Made by a program: the position numbers and the translations under genes. A DNA stretch of 64,000 nucleotides, taken from positions 20,211,201 through 20,275,200 of the forward strand of contig NC_092670.1 of assembly GCF_964355755.1 (NCBI RefSeq), in the 5' to 3' direction. The stretch comes from Antedon mediterranea. Its lineage: Eukaryota; Echinodermata; Crinoidea; Comatulida; Antedonidae. Position 1 is the first letter of the stretch. Every line of letters begins with the position of its first letter. The notes under the pieces are model-generated. The model made no database searches. It was not told the DNA's origin and saw nothing but the letters and a program-made list of their open reading frames with translations. Shown here piece by piece: positions 13,101-20,484 of the stretch.

Positions 13101-15500
13101 AACAACTTGTAGGATCTGCACTGATCTAGTTAAAGATAGGTAATGTGTTGCTAAAAGTAAAATTAAATTGTTGATATACAAACTAGTTTGACAAAAAAAT
13201 GTGATGTGCCCAAATATAGTAGTGATATGTCATCATGTCTATATATGGTCGCATCACTTTTTTTTTACATAAAGTTTGATAGTGTATACATAATTTTATA
13301 CTGTATCACATATTGATTTCGCCTTGCAAATCTTCAAACAATTTAAAATAAAATTCTCATTCTTTTTTGTTTTCTTCCATAGCACATCGGACGATTTTCT
13401 TTTCTGTTGCTTTGTGGGTGATATCGAACACTGTGATCCTGCGGCTGATCAATTCTCCTCTTGTGAAGATCTCATGAAAAACGAAGTTTTACGAGTTCTT
13501 ATGTGGATACTAGGAATAAGCGCCCTCCTAGGAAACACCATTGTCATCATTTGGCGCTTGTATTCCAAAGACTACCGCAATGTTCAGTCCATCCTTATCA
13601 CAAATCTGGCCGCTTCTGATTTTTTAATGGGTCTTTACATGATAATAATCGCGGGAGCTGATTTATATTATAGAGGTCGTTACGCGCGGTTTGCAGACGA
13701 TTGGAAAACAAGTTTTCTTTGTAGTTTCGCCGGTTCATTATCAACATTATCTAGTGAATTCTCCGTTTTTATTTTAGTTGTTATGAGTATTGATCGTGCC
13801 ATTTCTGTTGCATTTCCTTTTAGTACATACCGGTTAAATCGTAAGAGGTGTATGAATTTACTTGTAGTTTCTTGGCTTATAGCAATCATCATCAGTTTCT
13901 TGCCGATGTTTAACATACCGTATTTTGGTGATAATTACTATGGAAGGCCCAGTGTTTGTCTGGCACTGCCGCTAACCGGAGACAGACTGCCAGGATGGGA
14001 GTACGCCATAGCCGTATTCCTAGCATTCAACCTGTTTGGATTTTTCATCATTGCAATAAGTTATATTTACATTTATATCTGTGTAAAACGAGCAGCAGCA
14101 TCGGTGAATAAAAGACAGGCCAGTTCTAACGAGTTGAAGATGGCAACAAAAATGGCAGTGATTGTCTTCACGGACTTCTGCTGCTGGTTCCCAATCATCC
14201 TGATGGGTATTGTGGCGCAGACTGGAGCGTGGCAGATCCCTGTGGATATCTACGTCTGGTCGGCAACATTGATTATGCCCATAAACTCCTCCATTAATCC
14301 GTATCTGTATACTATTCCATACATTGGTGAGGCAAGGAGGAGGCGACGCATGAAAAGGCATGGTAAATCTATACATATGAACACTGAATCTAGAAGTAAG
14401 TACCTTGATTTTCTTTCGGGTTTTCGATGAAAAGACGCCCTTTCTCGTCACATGGAGATGATACACCGGGTTTGCCATCACTAGAGTCAGGAGTATAAAC
14501 AAACGAGGATGATTAATCGGTAGACCACCTCACCTTAAGGCCAACTCCTTACGACAGCATCGTACGATGAGGCCCGGCGAAACGTCTTGACTCGTCGGTG
14601 TCTGAGTTGAATCCCAACGAGACGATTCGTCTTGAGATAGCGTCGGACGTAGTTTTTAGGTCGCCGGGAGAACTTTAAACATGTTTAACTTTCTCCCGTC
14701 GAGACGACTCGTCGGGCCTCGTCGCACGACACTGTCTGAGTTGGCCTTGCAAAGCAACACCCAGATGATACGTGACAAACTTTTCCAACATCATGTCTGA
14801 CGTCAGCCGATATTTGTCACAAGATCAAAAATTTTATTTACATTATTGTAAAAACCCACCTTTACCAAACAAAACAATATCCTGGAATAATTCAGCACTT
14901 CTCAAAAATGCTTAAAACAGATGATAATTAATGATGACGCCATTTTGTTTACAATTACAGGTTTAGATTTAACACCATTGGAGAAGATTAGACTGGATGT
15001 TGAAAGGAACCGGATTCTTCCGATGCTAAGCGTTGGAACGTCTCGTCCTTATCAGTTGTCAGCAATTCTTGATAACCACGCCAAGAAAGTAGCGGCAAAC
15101 GCGACAAAGCATCATGTATTCACGGAAAGAGAAGTTAATCAGATAGAAAACGATTTAACAAAAGCTTTGCTGTTTCTACATCGAAATAAAATGTTGCATG
15201 GTGATGTTTCCGAAGATTATATCATCGTATATTCAGAGTCGGTAAGTCGGTCAGCTCTGTGTTACGCCATTGTGTTGTATTTAAGATTATAAACTGCCCA
15301 ACCAAAATAGTTTAATAAGTCATTATTTATATTTTGTTTTCATCTACTAGGACGGCAAACGAGCTTTTCTAATCGACACCCCAACACTCTCGATTGATTC
15401 TACTGAAGAAGATACGCTACGTTGTCAGCAAGAATTAGACCAACTCAAGAATGTTATGAACTCTTTACGAGTGTCGAAAAAACATCAAAATGGTTTATAA
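76..15500 (+). CDS. Chimeric CTLD-SRCR-CUB-LDLa-LRR 7TM receptor with pseudokinase-like tail (5' end missing)
   Basis: Partial gene of 27 inferred exons: 76-257, 566-647, 1013-1150, 1560-1868, 2143-2460, 3701-4039, 4317-4727, 5165-5371, 6160-6247, 6338-6489, 7017-7046, 8319-8429, 9633-9743, 10153-10269, 10458-10571, 10696-10842, 11142-11258, 11522-11638, 11802-11910, 12164-12277, 12423-12494, 12591-12662, 12792-12863, 12969-13040, 13383-14395, 14961-15241, 15351-15500. Every junction is GT-AG and the phases agree, giving 5,045 nt (1,681 codons including stop). No signal peptide or start is visible, so the 5' end lies left of the window. The LDLa-LRR-7TM core is that of relaxin-receptor/GRL101-type LGRs. 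The extra lectin, scavenger and CUB modules suggest recognition of glycans or proteins at the cell surface; the ligand is unknown. Stop is TAA at 15498, with an AATAAA signal at 15575. Whether all exons form one transcript needs RNA evidence. Confidence 0.8.
1394..1533. repeat. MITE family A, copy 1 (140 bp, TAA target duplication)
   Basis: Terminal inverted repeats AGCTCTG(T/C)CTACACTATC ... GATAGTGTAGACAGAGCT flanked by TAA on both sides (1391-1393, 1534-1536). Internal sequence carries near-palindromic CCCAAATATGG blocks. It lies 26 bp upstream of the first SRCR exon, so it occupies the acceptor-proximal intron. The 3-bp TAA duplication fits the PIF/Harbinger superfamily; no transposase is encoded. 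Confidence 0.88.
1560..2460 (+). CDS. Two SRCR (scavenger receptor cysteine-rich) domains of the chimeric receptor
   Basis: Exons 1560-1868 and 2143-2460 each encode one whole SRCR domain flanked by phase-1 introns. Domain 1 has [21 protein letters not shown], the VCNQLN segment, and late cysteines in [11 protein letters not shown]. Domain 2 has [30 protein letters not shown] and [12 protein letters not shown]. These are the standard opening and closing motifs of the family, which binds proteins or polyanionic ligands extracellularly. Single-exon phase 1-1 domains are the classic shuffled module. Confidence 0.9.
2479..2930. repeat. MITE family B, two copies and a fragment in tandem
   Basis: Copy one 2479-2625 has ends ACTTGGTTCCCACTAGAC / CTAGTGGGAACCACGC and TTA on both flanks. 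Copy two 2693-2899 has AGCTTTGTTCCTACTAGAC / CTAGTGGGAACCAAGCT. A 3'-end fragment (TTTGCGTTACGTCGTTGTG) follows at about 2903-2930. Internal sequence alternates CGCAACGCAAGGACG with CCAATCACAAGCG and their complements, so the whole element can fold into a hairpin. The flanks around 2635-2690 and 2945-3000 also look duplicated. It lies in the intron after the second SRCR exon. Confidence 0.83.
3490..3655. repeat. Dispersed unclassified repeat E (also at 7230-7500 and 58480-58720)
   Basis: All three copies share a TTTGGCTCTAAATTACAG/TTTTCAGGTAAATAATT-like stretch followed by a TCCAATTTTTTATCAAAGTG-like stretch, GAATAACTA(T/C)TA and a short purine-rich tail. Copies are 150-270 bp and diverged, with no clear terminal repeats. 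They lie in receptor introns and INTS1 intron 26. Confidence 0.5.
3701..4727 (+). CDS. Two CUB domains of the chimeric receptor
   Basis: Exons 3701-4039 and 4317-4727, both phase 1-1. The second is a clear CUB domain: [19 protein letters not shown] is the usual SPNYP..Y.....C.W motif, followed by [11 protein letters not shown], a [11 protein letters not shown] segment and a late RGFQAKY strand. The first is divergent. It keeps the beta-sandwich pattern and a cysteine pair (around CTKLEW and [10 protein letters not shown]) but lacks the NYP motif, so I call it CUB-like with less certainty. Confidence 0.75.
5165..6489 (+). CDS. Second C-type lectin domain of the chimeric receptor
   Basis: Exons 5165-5371, 6160-6247 and 6338-6489 form a second C-type lectin domain. 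It starts [16 protein letters not shown] and carries [17 protein letters not shown], then [21 protein letters not shown], and a final VACEF...YICKY. The first donor must be at 5371/5372; the stronger-looking GTAAGG at 5381 would produce a stop at the junction. WND is replaced by WKE and no intact EPN or QPD is present, so calcium-dependent sugar binding is doubtful. A 30-nt micro-exon (7017-7046) follows and encodes a short Asn/Ser-rich linker with an NST glycosylation sequon. Confidence 0.82.
5663..6023. repeat. MITE family B copy interrupted by a second family B copy (nested)
   Basis: The outer element begins AGCTTGGTTCCCACTAG and ends CTAGTGGGAACTACGCT. It is split at ...TATAGACAG-TTA by an inner full copy at 5749-5937 (AGCGTGGTTCCCACTAG to CTAGTGGGAACCAAGCT). 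TTA is present on both sides of the inner copy (5746-5748 and 5938-5940). Removing the inner copy and one TTA rejoins TATAGACAGTTAGCAATCAC, which matches the complement of the inner copy. It is in the intron inside the second lectin domain. Confidence 0.9.
6685..6911. repeat. MITE family A, copy 2 preceded by a partial copy
   Basis: A left-half fragment (about 6685-6760) stands immediately before a full-length copy (6767-6911) ending GATAGTGTAGACAGAGCT then TAA. It lies in the intron between the second lectin domain and the micro-exon. Confidence 0.8.
7017..7046 (+). CDS. 30-nt micro-exon linking the second lectin domain to the LDLa array
   Basis: TTTTCACAG precedes it and GTATGC follows. 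The phase (1 in, 1 out) fits both neighbours. It encodes about ten residues including NAMWSNSTV. It could be skipped without changing the reading frame, so it may be alternatively spliced. Its reality rests on splice signals and phase only. Confidence 0.5.
   Translation, partial: RTLCGVTQQ
7230..7500. repeat. Dispersed unclassified repeat E, copy 2
   Basis: Contains GGCTCTAAATTACAGTTTTT, CTGGTAAATAATTGTTGGTC and GTCAAAGTGTATAAATACTA, matching the copies at 3490 and 58480. The rest of the long intron 7047-8318 shows AT-rich sequence and short ACATCACA repeats (7800-7880) but no exon I can support. Confidence 0.5.
8319..11638 (+). CDS. Seven LDL-receptor class A modules of the chimeric receptor
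   Basis: Seven exons, each one module and each phase 1-1: 8319-8429, 9633-9743, 10153-10269, 10458-10571, 10696-10842, 11142-11258, 11522-11638. Most carry six cysteines and the C-terminal acidic calcium cage: [51 protein letters not shown]. The fifth is atypical, longer (147 nt) and lacking the SDE box, so its calcium site is probably lost. In relaxin receptors a single LDLa drives signalling; a seven-module string resembles the GRL101-like receptors of invertebrates. Confidence 0.9.
9889..10013. repeat. MITE family B, diverged copy
   Basis: GGGTCCCCCACTAGAACGCA at the left, TTTTGAACCAAGCA at the right, followed by TTA. The internal CCAATCACAAGTGATAGATT motif is shared with the other copies. 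It is in the LDLa intron between exons at 9633 and 10153. Confidence 0.72.
10861..11005. repeat. MITE family A, copy 3 (145 bp)
   Basis: Both inverted ends intact with TAA on both flanks (10858-10860 and 11006-11008). It lies in the intron between the fifth and sixth LDLa exons, starting 19 bp after the splice donor. Confidence 0.88.
11802..13040 (+). CDS. Leucine-rich repeat block of the chimeric receptor (LRRNT plus about five repeats)
   Basis: Exon 11802-11910 encodes a cysteine cap ([14 protein letters not shown]) typical of LRRNT. Exon 12164-12277 is a divergent repeat. Exons 12423-12494, 12591-12662, 12792-12863 and 12969-13040 are each exactly 72 nt (24 residues) and phase 2, encoding typical repeats such as [20 protein letters not shown]. 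One-repeat-per-exon with 72-nt phase-2 exons is the arrangement known for LGR/relaxin-type receptors. The block runs straight into the hinge of the 7TM exon. Confidence 0.88.
13171..13292. repeat. MITE family A, diverged copy 4
   Basis: Shares AACTAGTTTGACAAAAAAAT, GTGATGTGCCCAAATAT and a degraded right end (AAAGTTTGATAGTGTATACA). The terminal bases are eroded. It is in the intron before the 7TM exon. Confidence 0.6.
13383..14395 (+). CDS. Seven-transmembrane domain of the receptor (relaxin receptor/GRL101-like, class A GPCR)
   Basis: One 1,013-nt exon. A hinge with [17 protein letters not shown] leads into TM1 (GNTIVIIW), TM2 ([13 protein letters not shown]) and TM3 ending [17 protein letters not shown]6 starts in [13 protein letters not shown] and TM7 ends [10 protein letters not shown]. 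The DRY motif is DRA, and the NPxxY equivalent is NPYLY, as in the LGR family. Arg-rich residues follow TM7 ([13 protein letters not shown]). Expected role: plasma-membrane G-protein coupling. The exon ends in phase 1 and is spliced on to the tail exons at 14961 and 15351. Read through, it would stop at about 14430, giving a possible alternative short form. Confidence 0.92.
14961..15500 (+). CDS. Cytoplasmic tail resembling a truncated pseudokinase
   Basis: Exons 14961-15241 and 15351-15500 add about 143 residues after the 7TM domain. The segment [20 protein letters not shown] aligns by eye with the alpha-E/catalytic-loop region of protein kinases (ALxYLHxxxxxHRDlkpxNI). The HRD arginine is Gly and the loop Lys/Asn positions are not conserved. 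A DGK..FLIDTP stretch sits where beta-7/beta-8 and DFG would be, with no DFG. No glycine loop or VAIK lysine lies upstream, so the N-lobe is missing. Catalysis is therefore unlikely; a docking or allosteric role is only inferred. The kinase assignment rests on short motif similarity and needs a profile or structure search. Confidence 0.6.
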
Positions 15501-15648
15501 CAAGATTAAAACATTTAAAATACTTAATGAATAGTCTAGCAAGTCCGTTATCGGTAAAATTTGGATTGTATTTAAATAAAGATGGAAATATTCCTCAAGG
15601 TGCTGTATAATACATTTTTAATTTCTAAGAACCGTATATTAAGCTTAA

Positions 15649-16025
15649 TTCCTACTAGAAGTGTTTTGAGCAATCACGACGAAGTTTCCACGAACGTGTG
15701 ATTGGTGTGGCGCAGTGTTGGACTAGGCCTACTGATCGTGAGATCGCGGTTCGAATCCAAATCTGCCGGCCGCATATTGTATCCTTAGATACTTTACTTA
15801 CGTTTGCCTCTCTCCACCCAGGTGTCCCGGTTAGATCAAGACACAACTTTACTAGCTGCATTATGTGAATATGTTTCCATACCTGTTTGATACAAAAAAA
15901 TGACGGGGGTAATAATGTTCAGCGCTCAGAGGTTTTACAACATTGGCGCTATATTAATCCAGGATATTATTATTTTTACTTCTGTTGCACCTAGTACTAA
16001 ACTTGCGTTGCGTCCTTGTGGGATT
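15649..16025. repeat. MITE family B remnant split by a SINE
   Basis: Left part about 15649-15704 (AGCTTAATTCCTACTAGAAG, then GTGTGATTGG). A right remnant, AAACTTGCGTTGCGTCCTTG, lies near 15998-16020. Between them sits a SINE of family 2. The ends are eroded, so the nesting is inferred. Confidence 0.5.
15705..15960 (+). repeat. SINE family 2 copy (tRNA-like head)
   Basis: The head TGTGGCGCAGTGTTGGACTA with GCGGTTCGAATCC forms A- and B-box-like motifs. The body TTTACTTACGTTTGCCTCTC, ATGTTTCCATACCTGTTTGA and tail GGCGCTATATTAATCC are shared with the copy at 27455. Confidence 0.75.
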
Positions 16026-18300
16026 GTGAAAGTCGTGTATATTAGTGAAACATTATGTTCTAATCGTTTTCAATTGTAAAATTAATTGTGTGTAAATTTT
16101 ATATTTAATGTTTAAAAAACAATTAGGACGGTAATAATTAAAGTTCGATCATCAAGGTTGGTTATTAAGATTAACATAAGCTATGTATTAGTAATAAGGT
16201 TAGAATAATATTCATAACTTTTGTCTGTAATTATTAGCAATGTAATTGTTTATGTGTAATGTGTTTTAGTGCATCTAATGCATATAATAGGTATGTAGTG
16301 TTTAATCAGGAACGTATCGCAATTTATATCCGGCTGCTCTACATCATATCAGAGATGAACAAAATAAATATATAATGTCTTATGTTTTGCGTATGGTGAC
16401 CTCTTTTTCAACATAATGCAATCAACTGCAGGGGCGGACGCAAGGTGTTTTCATACTGCAGTACATTTCTTTTTCTGTCACTAAATTAAAATTTAGATGC
16501 CATTTAATCATAGTAATAACCATTACCGTCAGCATATATTATATCTTTTTTTGTAGATATGTTTCTGAACATGCTCAGACTGAATTTCTGACTGTTTGGA
16601 TTGCTTGTGTGCGTTATGAGAAGGTACACAAGGCCACACACTGTGTTCGTGGAATCATATGGGTCGTTGATTTGTCCATAATTATTGCATTTTGCCGGGG
16701 ATTCTCTCATCATTTAAATATTTCCGTAGTAGGCTAATCTATTTATCTTCCTTTCCTACGTCTGTATATTGGGCCGAATTTCCGTAGTAATTACGGACAT
16801 TCAATTTCTTGAAATGTGGTTTAAGCAACACTGTGTTGTACAGTTTTTGTTGTTTGCTACCCTGTAGCGATATTTCTGGCGAACTAGAGTTGCCATTTAT
16901 CGTGAATTGTACGTGCGAGCTTACTATTTCCGGTCATAATTGGGGTGTCATTTAACAAAATTCGCTTCCTTACAGGCCCCACCATGGGGAACTGGGTTAG
17001 TATATCGATATCTACGGCATATCGATATCTTGGGCAACCCTCTTAAAATAGTAGTTAATGTTTGAAAATTCCATTTTAGCTTTTGAAAGTTAAATTATAC
17101 GTTTTATAAATATACCAATTCTTTTGTTTTTGTTTATATATAAACAAAACAAGCATTTGTATATATGAAATTTTTTTGTCTTTTCATGAATACGCAAACC
17201 TACTCATAACCAAGAATTTAAAGATATTTTAATATTTCAGGTACAACAACCCGTCACAGTTAAATTCGAGTCTAGCTTGTGAAATTTTAACCATATTTTT
17301 TTTATACTTTATAATTATTTTTTCTTTTTATGTACTGGAACCTATACCCAAGAAGTTAATACCAAGTGACCACAGTTATTATTTTAATGTTGAGTCTTAT
17401 CTTGCTTACAGATATGACATTTGTTTTATCTGTCTTGTCTTTTCATAAATACGTTTTGATGGAACTATCTCACAACTTATCAAGTTACTGTATATATCAG
17501 AAGATGTTCTTATTTTGTACATGACAAACCTTTTATTCTTTTTTTAAATGACAATCAGCCGAAGCAAAATCTATTCTGGATGCACCAGAACATGTACGAT
17601 CAAGCATAATCAAGAGCACATTTAATTATCTGTAACATTTGAAAGTGTTTATTTAGGTGGTCTATGTAACAGAATGAAAGATGATAATTCAGTATTTATT
17701 TATAATAAGGTATTTTAACTAGTATGCTTAAAATGATTGAATCCCCTGGACATGTTGATCTGTTAACTCTGGTCCCTTTAAACAATTAAAATTAGATCAC
17801 GGTTGGTTGAAAATCTCTCGACATGCGGCCTGGGTAACGAATGGTTAATGCTATTCATGAATGCAATAATAACGTCATTTAACACTGTATGTTATTGACA
17901 ATCTAATAGATTAACTAACTATTAAAATGAAATAGTAGTTTTTATTAATATTAGTACAATGCATTTCTATACCTAGGCCTTAACTTGTTAATTTATACAA
18001 GAATATAAATCTAACAATATCATTACTACTAAGATCTGCCTAGTAGTTTAATATTTTAATTAATAACAATAATACATTAATTCAGCAATTAATGTACTGT
18101 AACATGGGAAAGTAATAGCCATGCTTCTTTAAAAAATGGGTCTTACTCTATTATTAATTATATTACAAATAAATCAATTTTATAAATAAATATTACAAGA
18201 CTTAATTCTTTAAAATAACATGAAACGCGCGCTTATAATTTCTAAATCACTTTAAAGTGCATTAAAATATACATTTAACACCCACTATCGAGTGTTTTAT
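16026..18300. other. Gene-poor AT-rich interval
   Basis: I see no exon with convincing protein similarity, no RNA gene and no clear repeat boundary. A short palindromic stretch TATCGATATCT...ATATCGATATCTTG lies at about 17002-17030. The few ORFs are under 75 codons and have no recognisable domain. Confidence 0.6.
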
Positions 18301-18717
18301 TATTCATTTGCAGAAATTGTAAGTCGTCTGTAGTGTTAGTAGAGCGATTCCCAGTATCATGAACACTAGAATCGTCCACGACCATTTTTTGTCGGAAACA
18401 ACATGATTTTTCATTCGTGCAACACCCGAACAATTCCGAATTTTCTTCTCAGAAATCCGGCAACCGTCACCAATAGATAACCAGATTCAGCGCGGAGTTT
18501 AGCAATCATTGCAACGTCAATGTAGAAAACCAAACTTGACACTATACAGCGATCCTCTTTCTCAAAACCATAGAACATTGTGAACATAATTCGAAGAGAT
18601 TCATTTGCCCACCGCAACCATACCAGCAAATAGCGTAAACCACCATTATTACAACATACGCCCTTAACACAAGTTTAATAAATGTATAGTTACCTTCTCG
18701 GTTCAATTTAGCGGCCA

Positions 18718-20285
18718 TTCAATTCAATTCAATTCAATTCACATTTATTTACTCATCGTTTATAAATACAGCTTCATAGCATAAATGATGGCAAGGATCC
18801 TGCATAGAGAAGTTTACACTTCTGTTTTCGCAGGACCCTTTTACATAAAAGACATAAAACAATAAACACAACATAATAGATACAAAATAAAAAAAAAACA
18901 TTCCTATATACATTTTAGAGTTGTTCATCATCAAAAAGCGATACTGTTTTTTTAACATGATTATTTGTACTATGTGTGTATACTCGCACACACCAACACA
19001 AATGCATAATATATGCATCTATATTTTATGAGTAAAGCATTTTAAGTTCTGTAATTCGATAAAATGTCTCTTTTTACATATTTTTTTAGTATTTTATAAT
19101 TTTTGTTAACAATATCTAAGTGATTTCTACAGAGCTCGTTCCATAGTTTCGGTCCGTGAATACTGATCAAATGTTGACCAGACGTTAACCTAGAGTATGG
19201 TTGTTTTACGCTACAAATATTTCGAAGATTATGGGTAGTATTTTCGTTTCTTTTGAATATCATTTGGATTCGTCTGGGTAAAACATTGCTTTTAATCTGG
19301 GCCATGAAACCTAGGACGGTAACTCTGTTGATATCTTGTATGTTAAGAATATTTAATTGCTTAAACAGTGGCTCAGAATGTTGCCATGGCTTTTTAAATA
19401 AAATTATTCTAGCAGCCTTTTTCTGGAGTTTAAGAAGGGATTCTAGTGTACTATCATATGTACTGCCCCAAATAATGTTTCCATACTGAAGGTGCGGTAG
19501 AATTAATGTATTATACAAATTTGTTAAAATATAATTAGGAAAAAAATGTCTAGTTTTTATCAATATTCCAATAGACCTAGCGGTTTTTTTGCTAATAAGC
19601 CTTATATGATTTTTCCAGCAAAGGTTCTCATTTATTACAACCCCAAGAAATGTTACATTTTTTTGTTGTTCTAAAGTAATGTTATTCATTTTCAATTCAA
19701 TGTTGGTTGTAATAATACGCCTTTGGGCAGTTTTAAAGATTACGTAATTTGTTTTGCTGGTGTTTAATAAAAGTTTATTAGCTTTGAACCACATATTAAT
19801 TCTATCTAGTTCCACATTCATAGTGTTTGCCAATGCGTTCAGGTTATTTCCACACTTGAATCCTGTTGTATCATCGGCAAAGCTAATTAATTCAATTTGT
19901 GTACTTGAGTTACATATATCGTTTACATATACAAGAAACAACAAAGGTCCCAAAACGGACCCTTGTGGAACACCAATACTAGTCTCCTTAATATTAGACG
20001 AAGTACCATTTATAAAAACATATTGCTTTCGTGATTTTAAGTAGTTACTGAACCATTTTAGTGTAACACCTCTTATACCATAGTGGAATAGCTTGTTCAG
20101 TAAGATACTGTGGTCAATAATATCAAATGCCTTTGACAAATCCATAAATGTGGCAATTACGAACTCTTTGTTTTTATCTTGTGAATGTATTTTTATAAAT
20201 ATTGAAAAATAAAGTATTAAAATCCAAATCATTATTACAACAACAGGGGGTATAATAACAATAATTAGATTTTATACCTCCCTGA
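18718..20285 (-). mobile_element. 5'-truncated non-LTR retrotransposon (CR1/L2/jockey-like), RT fragment on - strand
   Basis: The - strand ORF 20232-19042 (396 codons) encodes reverse transcriptase fingers/palm: FMDLSKAFDIIDH, then GVPQGSVLGPLLFLVYVNDI, then SFADDT with the catalytic FADD. A thumb-like region and conserved C-terminal LHxxLxxxxLxxxxxR-type sequence follow. Similarity begins about 25 residues into the ORF, and no endonuclease domain is present, so the copy is 5'-truncated. The 3' end is a short ATTGA-type pentamer tail (18718-18740 on the + strand, AATTC repeats). RT segments lacking an upstream EN/ORF1 are typical dead copies. The RT frame itself has no stop over 1.19 kb, so the insertion is relatively young. 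Confidence 0.85.
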
Positions 20286-20305
20286 TTACAATATTACATT
20301 GAAAT

Positions 20306-20336
20306 CAAAGATCTTATATACTAAAGATGTGACACT
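20306..20336. repeat. Left terminal inverted repeat of the P-element
   Basis: Begins CAAAGATCTTATATACTAAA and ends GTGACACT. Preceded by the 8-bp duplication ATTGAAAT. Confidence 0.9.
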
Positions 20337-20484
20337 TCCCGCGTTTACGCGTAACACTTTAGAAGCGTCAAATTATAGTGCGCCCCCTCGCTTAAACGAG
20401 TAACGAACTTTTGCGTGACGATCGCAGTATTCTTAAGAAAATGGGATTGAGGAGTCGCGCCAAAGTTTGTATGGTTAAGAAACA

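Noticed and set aside
14020-14502. 160-codon - strand ORF opposite the 7TM exon
   Set aside because: Shadow of the receptor coding frame; no domain or codon signal of its own.
18300-18660. Small - strand ORFs (18411-18629 and a following membrane-segment-like MKNHVVSDKKWSWTILVFM frame)
   Set aside because: A hydrophobic stretch near the end hints at a channel- or receptor-like N-terminus, but no conserved motif, splice context or start is convincing. Not annotated as a gene.
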